This document shows, one piece after another, positions 1 through 11,200 of a stretch of 64,000 bases of DNA. Under the pieces are notes generated by a model. It had not been told where the DNA came from. It saw nothing but the letters and a program-made list of their open reading frames with translations, and searched no databases. The DNA comes from Euglena gracilis (Eukaryota > Euglenida > Euglenophyceae > Euglenales). Made by a program: the position numbers and the translations under genes. The first letter of the stretch is position 1, and the number at the start of each line of letters is the position of its first letter. The stretch spans positions 15,678,947 to 15,742,946 of the forward strand of contig CP154957.1 of the NCBI GenBank assembly GCA_039621445.1, read 5' to 3'.

Positions 1-217
1 GCAATTTTTTTTCCAAAAATTTTGCCCAAATCAGAAAGATTTGGCAAAATTTTGCAAAATTTGCAAGAAATTAGCAAAAAAAGCAATTGCGGCCAAAAAC
101 TAGGCCAAAATCGTAACCCTGACCGTACACCATCATTAACAAAAAAATTTACTGCCCCTGGAGCTACTACTTGGACCCCACTGGGGAGCCAATATATATG
201 TGTATATATACATATAT

Positions 218-503
218 ATGGCAGCCGGCCTTTACTTGGCCCCCCCGGGGGGGGGGGCAAGTAAAGACTCCAGGGGGTCAAAATAGATTTTTTGTGTTAA
301 TGATGGAATAGGGTTAGGAGCGCGAGTTAGGCCTAAGGTTAGGCCTAACTTATGGACGGGTGTTAGGTGTACAAGTTAGGCCTAACCCTAAGCCTAAGTC
401 GCGCACCTAACCCTACTCCATCATTAACGCAAAAAAAGTTCCGACCCCCCCCCGGAGTCTTTACTTGGACCCCCCCGGGGAAGGGGGGGAAGTAAAGACT
501 CGC

Positions 504-516
<13 letters not shown>
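218..516. repeat. Foldback unit 1 inserted in TA-rich microsatellite
   Basis: The ends ATATATGGCAGC and GCTGCCATATAT are inverted copies. Inside are a C7/G11 block, a second inverted layer with TTACTTGG, and a core in which TAATGATGGAATAGGG is answered by CCTACTCCATCATTA around TTAGGCCTAA words. The whole unit could fold into one long hairpin. No coding sequence was seen. Confidence 0.7.
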
Positions 517-588
<72 letters not shown>

Positions 589-660
589 TACATATATATG
601 TATATATACATATATATACATAATATATATAATATATATTTTTATATATACATATATATA
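496..660. repeat. (TA)n microsatellite
   Basis: Almost pure TA dinucleotides, grading into ATATACATA variants on the right. It separates foldback units 1 and 2. Confidence 0.9.
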
Positions 661-664
661 TGTG

Positions 665-892
665 TATGTATGGGGGGGTGGTCCAAGTAGAATCTCCAGG
701 GGGTCAAAATAGATTTTTTGTGTTAATGGTGGAATAGGGTTAGGTGCGCGAGTTAGGCCTAAGGTTAGGCCTAAGTTATAGACGGGTGAGAGGTATAGAT
801 TAATCCGAATGCGCGCACCTAACCTCTAACCAGTTTTGACCCCCCCTGGAGATTCTACTTGGACCCCCCCGTAGAAACTTGCTGCCATATAT
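665..892. repeat. Foldback unit 2
   Basis: GGTCCAAGTAGAATCTCCAG near the left end is answered by CTGGAGATTCTACTTGGACC on the right. The core again carries TTAATGGTGGAATAGGGTTAGG and TTAGGCCTAA words, so it is a relative of unit 1. Confidence 0.65.
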
Positions 893-960
893 AATATATA
901 ATATATATGTATATATGCATATATGTATATATAACTATTCCTATATATATATATATGTAT

Positions 961-994
<34 letters not shown>

Positions 995-1039
995 ATGTTT
1001 ATACATATATATACATATATACATATATATACATATATA

Positions 1040-1381
1040 ATATATATATGGCAGGTGGGAACTTAATAACCCCCCGGGGGTGTACTAAAATACACCCCGC
1101 GAAGGACACCCTTTATTTGAAAGTATAGGGTTAGGTGCGCACATGCTAATTTGAGCTAATTGGCTATGTTGGGTGCGCACATGCTAATTCGCGCTAATTG
1201 GCTATGTTGCGCTAATCAGCTGTGTTGCGCAACATAGCCGATTAGCGCAACGTAGCCAATTAGCGCAAATTAGCGCGTTCGCACCTAACCCTATACCTTC
1301 AATAATGTGGGTGTCCATCGCGGGGTGCATTTTAGTACCCCCCCCCCGGGGGGGTACTAAAATACCCACCTGCCATATATA
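1040..1381. repeat. Foldback unit 3
   Basis: TATATATGGCAGGTGGG at the left is answered by CCCACCTGCCATATATA at the right. The core is a palindrome built on GCTAATTGGCTATGTTGCGC and its complement, flanked by GGGTTAGG and CCTAACCC. As with units 1 and 4, the ends read TGGCAG and CTGCCA and the flanks are (TA)n. Confidence 0.7.
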
Positions 1382-1384
1382 TAC

Positions 1385-1413
1385 ATATATATGTATATGT
1401 ATATGCATAGGTG

Positions 1414-1499
<86 letters not shown>

Positions 1500-1500
1500 C

Positions 1501-1563
<63 letters not shown>

Positions 1564-1610
1564 CATGTATATGTATATATATATATGTATATATACATAT
1601 ATATGTGTGT
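1385..1610. repeat. (ATGTAT)n hexanucleotide microsatellite
   Basis: About 30 copies of a GTATAT-type hexamer with few interruptions. Every reading frame is open and gives dipeptide repeats, so the long open frames here are artefacts. Confidence 0.92.
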
Positions 1611-1611
1611 A

Positions 1612-2015
1612 TATATATGGCAGCTCCCAACTATATGGCCCTCCCAGGGGGTCATATAATTGTTATATATAACATATATATATATATATAGCTATATATA
1701 TATATATAGTTATACCGGTGTATATATATGTATATATATAAATATATATATTCCCCCCCTGGGGGGCCATATAGTTGGGAGTAGGGGGCGGGTGTTTGTC
1801 GCGTTAATGATGGAGTAGGGTTAGGTGCGGCGACTTAGGGTTAGGGTTAGGCCTAACTTGTACACCGAACACCCGTCTATAAGTTAGGCCTAACCCTAAC
1901 CCCAAATTGCGCACCTAAACCTACTCCATCATTAACACAAAAAACCTATTCTGACCCCCCCTCCCAACTATATGCCCCCCCTGGGGGGCCATATAGTTGG
2001 GAGGTGCCATATGTG
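1612..2015. repeat. Foldback unit 4 (nested)
   Basis: TGGCAGCTCCCAACTATATG at the left is answered by CATATAGTTGGGAGGTGCCA at the right. A second inverted layer inside (1760-1970) holds the TTAATGATGGAGTAGGGTTAGG core and its complement. Another partial relative with CCTAACCCTACTCCTTCAA lies at about 2050-2110. Confidence 0.65.
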
Positions 2016-2129
2016 TGTGTGTCTGTATGTTGCGCAACATTGCACACCTAACCCTACTCCTTCAAATAAGGGGGGTGTAGGGGGGGGCACAAGTTCACCC
2101 CCGCCACACACACACACACACATATATAT

Positions 2130-2985
2130 ATGTAATATTTTATTATTTGTTATTATAAATATAGATTTTATATAGAATTTACTACATATATTTAATACAA
2201 AATTCAATACATAAAAAATCTATAATTATAATGATACTATGATATAAAAATTGATGATAATAAAATGTATATAGATATTTTATATTAAATTTAAGTTGAT
2301 GATAATGAAATATATATGTTAATAGATATATGTTATGCATAGGTAAAAAATGAAAAATAAATAAAAGCAAAAAAAATGAATAAACAGGCATTATATGACA
2401 TAGTATAAATGCATGGAAATTTAATATTTAATTTATAACATGACATATAATGGTGATAAGACGTTTAATAAATAATAAACATTATATTATTATATTGAAA
2501 AAATATGTAATAACCAGAGAAGGGTAAATACACAAATAAAGATAATATAACGATATTATTATTGATGGAAAAACACATTCTTGTCACAAAAAAAAATCTC
2601 AAAATTTTCAGGGTTAAATTTGGTAGTTCTTAGGAGGGGGGTGGAAAAAAAAACGAAGGTCAAAAAAAGTGAAACAAATTTTGGCACAATCAAATGTTAC
2701 TGAAATTTTTTCTTGGAATTTTTTTTGGATTTTAAATGGCTTTTTTTGCATCAAAAGCCCTCAAATCTAAATTTTTGAGAAAATGTTGAATTTTTGGAAG
2801 GTGTGAAAAAATGGGGTTTTGAGGGGTTTTGGGAGGACCTCCCATATGGGTTCCAAAATGGGTCAAAAAAAACACCCGGCGCCGAAGGCGCCGGAAAATT
2901 TCTTTCAGGTCCAATTTTTCGAGTTTCTGTGTATTGGGGGGGTCGACGGGAGGGTTACGGTAGTGGGATGGACCGTAGGAGGAGG
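2130..2985. other. AT-rich non-coding stretch
   Basis: Strongly A+T-rich to about 2600, then a moderately AT-rich segment with A/T runs. I see no gene, RNA or structured repeat in it. Confidence 0.6.
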
Positions 2986-3335
2986 GTCTCGAACCTCCTC
3001 GAACCTCCTCGAACGACATTCGAGGAGGTTCGAGACCCTCCTCGAATGTCGTTCGAGGACGTTCGAGGAGGTTCGAGACCCTCCTCGAATGTCGTTCGAG
3101 GACGTTCGAGGAGGTCCGAGACCCTCCTCGAATGTCGTTCGAGGACGTTCGAGGAGGTTCGAGACCCTCCTCGAACGTCGTCAGAGGTCGTTCGAGGAGG
3201 TTCGAGACCCTCCTCGAATGTCGTTCGAGGTCGTTCGAGGAGGTTCGAGACCCTCCTCGAATGTCGTTCGAGGTCGTTCGAGGAGGTTCGAGACCCTCCT
3301 CGAATGTCGTTCGAGGTCGTTCGAGACCCTCCTCC
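2985..3335. repeat. 43-bp TCGA-rich satellite, locus 1
   Basis: Tandem units of 43 bp built on GTTCGAGGAGGTTCGAGACC and CTCCTCGAATGTCGTTCGAG. Spacing of GAGACC at 3032, 3075, 3118 and 3161 gives the period. Each unit is locally palindromic, so both strands give open frames. The right edge reads CCTCCTCCTATGTACATG, and its complement starts the related locus at 6935. Confidence 0.85.
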
Positions 3336-3494
3336 TATGTACATGCATGACTGAATCAAGGAAAATGAAAATCATACTGACTCTGTACCAGCATCTGCAC
3401 AACGGCTGCGGCAACGCAGGCAACAGGAGACAAGAAAAATAATATCAGTTCCGGTCCCACACGACGAAGCCAACAGCCCTGTTGGCTGTTGGCC

Positions 3495-5795
3495 CTTTTA
3501 TCTGCCAACCCCTTCTCGGGTGCAAGTCGACCTAACCCTATCCCTTTCATTAACAAAATAAACCCGTTTTATCTGCCAACCCTTTTTTCTGCCAACCCCT
3601 TCTCGGGTGCAAGTCGACCTAACCCTATCCCTTTCATTAACAAAATAAACCCGTTTTATCTGCCAACCCTTTTTTCTGCCAACCCCTTCTCGGGTGCAAG
3701 TCGACCTAACCCTATCCCTTTCATTAACAAAATAAACCCCTTTTATCTGCCAACCCCTTCCCGGGTGCAAGTCGACCTAACCCTATCCCTTTCATTAACA
3801 AAATAAACCCCTTTTATCTGCCAACCCCTTCTCGGGTGCAAGTCGACCTAACCCTATCCCTTTCATTAACAAAATAAACCCCTTTTATCTGCCAACCCCT
3901 TCTCGGGTGCAAGTCGACCTAACCCTATCCCTTTCATTAACAAAATAAACCCCTTTTATCTGCCAACCCCTTCTCGGGTGCAAGTCGACCTAACCCTATC
4001 CCTTTCATTAACAAAATAAACCCCTTTTATCTGCCAACCCCTTCTCGGGTGCAAGTCGACCTAACCCTATCCCTTTCATTAACAAAATAAACCCCTTTTA
4101 TCTGCCAACCCCTTCTCGGGTGCAAGTCGACCTAACCCTATCCCTTTCATTAACAAAATAAACCCCTTTTATCTGCCAACCCCTTCTCGGGTGCAAGTCG
4201 ACCTAACCCTATCCCTTTCATTAACAAAATAAACCCCTTTTATCTGCCAACCCCTTCTCGGGTGCAAGTCGACCTAACCCTATCCCTTTCATTAACAAAA
4301 TAAACCCCTTTTATCTGCCAACCCCTTCTCGGGTGCAAGTCGACCTAACCCTATCCCTTTCATTAACAAAATAAACCCCTTTTATCTGCCAACCCCTTCT
4401 CGGGTGCAAGTCGACCTAACCCTATCCCTTTCATTAACAAAATAAACCCCTTTTATCCGCCAACCCCTTCTCGGGTGCAAGTCGACCTAACCCTATCCCT
4501 TTCATTAACAAAATAAACCCCTTTTATCTGCCAACCCCTTCTCGGGTGCAAGTCGACCTAACCCTATCCCTTTCATTAACAAAATAGAACCCCTTTTATC
4601 TGCCAACCCCTTCTCGGGTGCAATTCGACCTAACCCTATTCCTCCCCTTTTCCCAATCAACCCGTTTTATCTGCCAACCCCTTCTCGGGTGCAAGTCGAC
4701 CTAACCCTATCCCTTTCATTAACAAAATAAACCCCTTTTATCTGCCAACCCCTTCTCGGGTGCAAGTCGACCTAACCCTATCCCTTTCATTAACAAAATA
4801 AACCCCTTTTATCTGCCAACCCCTTCTCGGGTGCAAGTCGACCTAACCCTATCCCTTTCATTAACAAAATAAACCCGTTTTATCTGCCAACCCTTTTTTC
4901 TGCCAACCCCTTCTCGGGTGCAAGTCGACCTAACCCTATCCCTTTCATTAACAAAATAAACCCCTTTTATCTGCCAACCCCTTCTCGGGTGCAAGTCGAC
5001 CTAACCCTATCCCTTTCATTAACAAAATAAACCCCTTTTATCTGCCAACCCCTTTTGGGTGCAAGTCGACCTAACCCTATCCCTTTCATTAACAAAATAA
5101 ACCCCTTTTATCTGCCAACCCCTTCTCGGGTGCAAGTCGACCTAACCCTATCCCTTTCATTAACAAAATAAACCCCTTTTATCTGCCAACCCCTTCTCGG
5201 GTGCAAGTCGACCTAACCCTATCCCTTTCATTAACAAAATAAACCCCTTTTATCTGCCAACCCCTTCTCGGGTGCAAGTCGACCTAACCCTATCCCTTTC
5301 ATTAACAAAATAAACCCCTTTTATCTGCCAACCCCTTCTCGGGTGCAAGTCGACCTAACCCTATCCCTTTCATTAACAAAATAAACCCCTTTTATCTGCC
5401 AACCCCTTCTCGGGTGCAAGTCGACCTAACCCTATCCCTTTCATTAACAAAATAAACCCCTTTTATCTGCCAACCCCTTCTCGGGTGCAAGTCGACCTAA
5501 CCCTATCCCTTTCATTAACAAAATAAACCCGTTTTATCTGCCAACCCTTTTTTCTGCCAACCCCTTCTCGGGTGCAAGTCGACCTAACCCTATCCCTTTC
5601 ATTAACAAAATAAACCCCTTTTATCTGCCAACCCCTTCTCGGGTGCAAGTCGACCTAACCCTATCCCTTTCATTAACAAAATAAACCCCTTTTATCTGCC
5701 AACCCCTTCTCGGGTGCAAGTCGACCTAACCCTATCCCTTTCATTAACAAAATAAACCCGTTTTATCTGCCAACCCCTTCGTTTCTGCCACAGTG
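3495..5795. repeat. 71-bp satellite array with telomere-like word
   Basis: About 32 near-identical 71-bp units, each with CTGCCAACCCCTTCTCGGG, GCAAGTCGACCTAACCCTA and TCCCTTTCATTAACAAAATA. The period was measured between CTCGGG copies at 3831 and 3902. Several units (near 3570, 3660, 4880 and 5540) carry an extra 21-22 bp partial duplication with TTTTTTCTGCC. One diverged unit with CCTCCCCTTTTCCCAATC lies near 4640. High identity suggests recent expansion or active homogenisation. Confidence 0.93.
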
Positions 5796-5915
5796 AGACA
5801 TAATCCATAAAATGTTTTGCAGTTTAGCGGCAGGTATACTGGGGTTTGGATAAGAATCGTAACCCTAACCCTGCTCCTTCAATTAACAGGATTAAACCTC
5901 TTCGGCCACAGGGAA

Positions 5916-6070
5916 TCATCATACAGAAAGAGTTTTTTTTTAAAAAAAAATTGCAAAAATTTTAAAAAAGCATCAGGGGATCCTCATACAGAAAGAGTTT
6001 TGCATCGATTGTAAAAATTTAAAAAAAAGCATCAGGGGATCCTCATACAGAAAGAGTTTTGCATCGATCG
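5916..6070. repeat. Short tandem duplication (about 60 bp)
   Basis: The words TCCTCATACAGAAAGAG and TTTTGCATCGAT occur two to three times, separated by A-rich spacers. It directly follows a last telomere-like word (GTAACCCTAACCCTGCTCC) at 5858. Confidence 0.7.
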
Positions 6071-6930
6071 TATATTAAAATTCTGAACCAACAGCCAAAA
6101 AAAGTTAAAAAATAAAATAAAAACAGGAAATACTTCTGCAATTTAAAAAAAAAAACGAAACAAAGCTCACGTGAAATCATGTGAAAGTAGGGGGGGAGGC
6201 GCGCGTCTGGGAGTGTGTAGCTTGCTAACCCCCACCCACATGAAACAGACCTGTTACACACACCCTCACACAAAGGAAGCAGTACTTCTTCCACACATAA
6301 AACAACAACGCAATGGAAAGGAACACACGACAGCACCGTTCGTCATTCCACTGACCACACCTTTCCAAAATATGGCCCTTGACATTCGTAACATTATCCG
6401 ACACAGCCACACACGTCGACCAACAACAGTGAAAATGTCGCTTTCCAGCCAACGCAGGTTTTTCTGCACAATTACAAAAGCAAACATACTTTTGATGATT
6501 GCCAATGTCCTCGACCGGAAGCACCCGACGGGAGAATGCATCGGACATTGCAAATACAAATAAACTGCGCAACAAACATGACAAGTGGACAACAGAAATA
6601 TTAATTAGTAACTCCATTAAACAGCACTACGATGGCTTAGAGACCTCTCACACACTCTCTCTCTCTGTCCACCTCTCTCTCCCCCTCTCCATCTCTGCCC
6701 ACCCGCCCACCCCACACACTACTTCCGCCTGTGTCTCACACTGCCTGTCTTTCAAAACCTCATTTCAAAACTTCTGGAAACAGAGACGCTTCAGCGAACC
6801 AGATTCAGAGCAGGGGGCCCTTTCACGGCCTGCCTGGAGGTACTTCAAAACATTCCGAACCGCCCCAGAGCTAGCCTCTGCACAATCCAGTGACCGCAAA
6901 AAATAGAGATGATGAAAACTGTAGGCATGT
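6070..6930. other. Non-repetitive stretch without a recognised gene
   Basis: Open frames of up to 135 codons occur, but none shows a known domain, splice-supported structure or family motif. A CT-rich run lies at 6645-6700. I see nothing assignable. Confidence 0.5.
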
Positions 6931-6934
6931 ACAT

Positions 6935-7330
6935 AGGAGGAGGGTCGAGATGTCGTTCGAGGTCGTTCGAGGAGGTTCGAGGTCCCTCCTCGAATGTCGT
7001 TCGAGGTCGTTCGAGGAGGTTCGAGACCCTCCTCGAATGTCGTTCGAGGACATTCGAGGAGGTTCGAGACCCTCCTCGAACGTCGTTCGAGGACGTTCGA
7101 GGAGGTTCGAGACCCTCCTCGAATGTCGTTCGACGACGTTCGAGGAGGTCCGAGACCCTCCTCGAATGTCGTTCGAGGACATTCGAGGAGGTTCGAGACC
7201 CTCCTCGAATGTCGTTCGAGGACATTCGAGGAGGGTCCTCGAACGTTTTTAAGCCCCCCCCTTTGAAGGGGGGGGGCTTAAAAACGTTCGAGGAGGTTCG
7301 AGCTCGAACGTTCGAGCTCGAACCTCCTCC
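6935..7330. repeat. 43-bp TCGA-rich satellite, locus 2
   Basis: The same unit as the 2985 array. It begins GGCATGTACATAGGAGGAGG, the inverse of the right edge of locus 1. At 7250-7285 it contains an inverted pair, GTTTTTAAGCCCCCCC and GGGGGGGGCTTAAAAAC. The right flank has CTACTGTAACCCCCC, resembling in inverse the left flank of locus 1. Confidence 0.82.
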
Positions 7331-8187
7331 TACTGTAACCCCCCCGTGTATTGGGGGAGGGGGCGGTCCTTAAGGGGGCGGTCCTCAACTTAAAAAAAAA
7401 ATCCCGTGCCTTATGGACCGCACTGTAGCATAGCTACCCCCCCCCCCATGTGTTGACGTCAAGATGTGGTGCCAGTAGTGCCAGAATACCATTCCTGCCA
7501 AACTGGCGAATGTCCAGAAACTCAACTGCCTGGAAAATAGAAATCCCAAATTCTGAGGACACTCGTGTCCTAGACAAAATATACTATACTATATTACTAT
7601 GTATTATACTATATTATACATACATACATACTACATACATACTGCATGCATACTATATATATTATATTATACTATATACTATACTACATTAATGACTCAT
7701 AAAAATCTAGTGCATATTCATGTTTGTGTTTTCATCATTTTATTCATCCATCCCAAAAGAAGAAACACAAATGCAGTTGTACAAATAGTTTCAAAAACAA
7801 CAATATTACCATACGTCAAATGAAAACTAAGCTCAAGAATTATAATAATTATAATAATAATTATAATAATAATAATAATAATAATTAATGACGGCATTAA
7901 TAACTATGTATGTATGTAGGGAAGTTCTAACATTCCTGTGGTTACAGTGCTGGGGGTTCCAACAACCCTAACCCCCCCCAAAAAATGTCCCCCGAACCGT
8001 CCAAATTTGGAAATCTTGGCAAATTTGTCAAAAAAATGACACGATGCAAGAGATGCAAGAGATGCAAGAGGCATCAGAAAGGTGCAATGGGAAAAATTCA
8101 TGGGAAAATTTTTGGGGGAAACTCAGATGCAGTCCCAAAATTTTAGCGTCCCGTAACGTTTGTTCGGACTGTAAATGGAAGCCAGGG
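7330..8187. other. Non-coding stretch with small AT repeats
   Basis: Holds a TACATACATA/TATATTATA tract (7575-7690), an (AAT)n tract (7838-7888) and a GATGCAAGA triplet repeat (8043-8070). No exon of the ABC gene or of any other gene is visible. Confidence 0.55.
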
Positions 8188-8277
8188 CAGGACGCGGGTC
8201 TTGCCACGCAGCAGCCCGTTGATGCACTGGTGGAAGATCTTGTGTCCCACATGGACGTCCACCGCCGAGAGCGGATC
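8188..8277 (-). CDS. ABCC exon 12 (Walker B end, D-loop)
   Basis: Encodes DPLSAVDVHVGHKIFHQCIN and GLLRGKTRVL, finishing Walker B, the D-loop and the strand before the H-loop. The expected next residues ('VTHQ', switch histidine) are not found downstream, so the 3' border and the continuation are unknown. Confidence 0.85.
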
Positions 8278-11200
8278 CCGAGCAGAGCCCGAGACTAAAT
8301 CTAAATGCTTGTGCTGGGCAAAAGAAAGGAAGAAACGATGCAAAGGTGGTTGCACCGTTGCTGGGTTTCAATGGAATCCACTGAAACAAGAAACCCACAA
8401 AATAATGGCGACTCTTCTGTGCTATTTGTGTCCCTTATTTTTTCATGATTTGACACAGAAAAGCAAATCGTAATGGAGGACTTTTACATTTCTGAAGATC
8501 ACAACGTAAACCGAGATCATATTTTTTGAGATGGAAATTATTCCCCAGTCTAAAAAAGCACTGTTTAAGGCAACTGCTGAGCGTTCATAAAGCTTCGAAT
8601 GAATATTGCACAAAATGTGTTCCAGATTGAGGCATTTTGAGACACCAGTGGACAACACAGCACCACCTTGACAAATCAAAAAGCACAGTTGTGGGAGTGT
8701 GTGGGTGTGTGCGCGCGCGTGTGGCTTGGATTTGTGACCAGACATTGGTGACAATGTTGTTTGCATTTGTCCAAAGCAGCCCGGGGCCTGGCCATCCAGC
8801 AGGTACAAGTCACAATCCTGGTACACAGCCCGAGCCATTGAAATCCGTTGCTTCTGCCCACAGGCAGGGGGCGAGCAAGCCCTGGCCAAACAGGGGAGGT
8901 GCCCTCCGGCTCCATCATTATCAGCATTTCAAAAATACGGAAACATCCCAATAAACCCCCCAAATAATAATACCCAGTTTATTATTTACACACTTGAAAT
9001 TGGGTTCTAGGGGGGGGTATTATTATTGGGGGGGGTCATTATTCGGGGGGGGGGGGGCAATTATTTTGGGCAAAATTTTCGAAGTTAAAAAATCGACCCA
9101 AAAACCCCCACAGGCTCCAATGATCACTTTTTGGGCATTTTTGGGCTTTTCGAAAATGTGTGCTTGTTCTTATTTATATTTTATTTTTTCATCAATTTCA
9201 TTCACACTTCTGCTGGTGTTTCCCACTTTCATTTACCCTTTGCCTTCACACCTGCCGGAGGGGGGGTTGATTATTTGGGCGGCCGAAGTCTGTCCTCAGC
9301 GAGGGGTTTATTATTTGGGGGGTCATTATTTGGGGGGGGGGGTACTTGTCTCGCCACACACCTGTGAAGGTGCACGCCAGTGTTCCTTGCACATGCAAAC
9401 CCAACTGCTAAGAAAGCTGTCGCCCCCCGGGCACCACTGATGTTGAGGCCCTTCTCCCCGATCTCCGTCAAGTCCCCATCCGGCAGGTTGGCCATGTCTA
9501 CCGCCAGGTCCACCGCTGTCACCACCGCCTCAGCAGCAGGGACATGCTGGAATGCCTCCCCTGGGAGCATTGTGGCCCTGGTCGTAAGCAGGCGTCAGGG
9601 GGGTGCCAAACAGCACGTTGGCCCGCAGGGTATCGTTCAGGATCCACGCCTGCTGCGGCACGTACGCCACCCTCCCCGTCACGCTGAGGGCCCCCTCCCA
9701 CTCCCCCTCCTGCAGGATGGCGTTGAGCAGTGTCGTCTTCCCGCTGCCCCAAGCGGGGGCCGTCTGCACCGTTTGCACGTGTCACACACATCCACACACA
9801 CACATAAAATATATGCTGTACATGTTTTTATATTCCTGCACACACAACCAGTATGGGCAAGCACAGGCTAATAAAGGCTTTAAGATCATCTGCAGGGGTG
9901 TGTCCCAGTGTTTCTTTCTCTCTGGGAACTCTGCAAGCTCTGCAACAGATAAACTAAAATCTCACTAAATGTGGTTGTGTATCCTGGACAGCAGCTGCTG
10001 TGCTGCAAGGGCTTCCTGCGGACTGCTGGGGAGCATGTGGGTGTCCTGGGACACCTTTTAAAAATGGAGGTGGAAATTGTGGCCAAAAGGGCCACACAAA
10101 TAGTAAACCATTGTTCCCTTGAGCACAATAGAACATCATTGTACGGCAGCATATCGACATCTGGCACCATGTAGTACAATGTAGTACCAATATGACCCCG
10201 GAAATAAGCCGGGGTGCATCGGTGGTCAGTTTACGGACGGGGTTGCTGAGCTAGAAATTTGGGCTGGCAAGCTGTTGTTGTTGTTGGGTTTTTTTGAAAA
10301 AATGAGCATTTGGCAAAAACCAAAAAAAAAAACAATCCAAAAAAAAACCAGAAAACCCTCAAATTAACACCACTGTTGCCATTTTTACCAGTTTCTTTCA
10401 AAAACGTTTCGTTTTGACCTGAAAAAAGGAGCTTGCAGCACCCCCCCCCCCGAGGAGGGTGAGGCACTGTTGAAGCTGGACTGGACCACCATCAGGGCTG
10501 GCTGCTGCAGCCCCCTGGGGAAGGTCTGCAAAACCTTAAAGACATGTGCTCACAGGCCCCGGGGGGGTAAGTTTGGGGAGGGCGAAGGGGCCACCAAGGG
10601 GCAGGGGCAGGTGTTCGCAGGCATGAGGGCCAGCCCCCGGCCCACCTTGCCCACCACCATCACCAGCTCCCCCGGCTCCGCCACGAAGTTGACGTCGCGC
10701 AGGACGGGCTCCGCGTCCTTGCCCCACCGCATCGTGCCGCCCCGCAGCTCCACCCGTGCCGGCTCTTTCTGGGGGGCTGCGTGCTCCTTCACCTCAGGCA
10801 GCAGCAGGTGTGGCCAGGGGCTGACGGCACACCAGGGGAGGTGGGGGGCAAAAAGCGTCCCTCAAGATATGCAGCGCACAAAATCAGAAGAAAAAACATT
10901 CTTCACTTTAGTTTTTCTTTCCCCTTTCTGTTTGTTACTGTTTGCGTGTTTTTGGCGATTTTTTTTGAAAAATTCCTCTGACTACCCTGGTGTTGCATGG
11001 TGACCCAGGCATTTGCTTAAGGACCCCGGGGGGTACTGGCTAGCAAATCGGCTAGACACTGGAAAAAGTGGACTAGCTAGACCCCCCGACTGGAAAAAAA
11101 TTTTCCTCCGGCGCTGTGCGCCGAGGTGGAAATGAGGTTTTTAATAGGTTTTTGGCTGATTTTGTTCCAAAAAATCCCAAAAATGGCCAAAAAAAAACGG

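Noticed and set aside
1202-1691. Several overlapping long open frames giving HIHI, YTYT or CICI repeats
   Set aside because: They are all translations of the (ATGTAT)n microsatellite, open in every frame. No gene.
2794-3442. Repeat-protein-like frames with RSRRFETLLE units
   Set aside because: The 43-bp palindromic satellite keeps several frames open on both strands. No start context or splice support.
3495-5795. CRISPR-like array
   Set aside because: The whole 71-bp unit is conserved with no variable spacers, and the context is eukaryotic. It is a satellite.
1-5880. A telomere at the left end
   Set aside because: CTAACCC words occur singly inside longer repeats and palindromes in both orientations, not as a pure terminal array.
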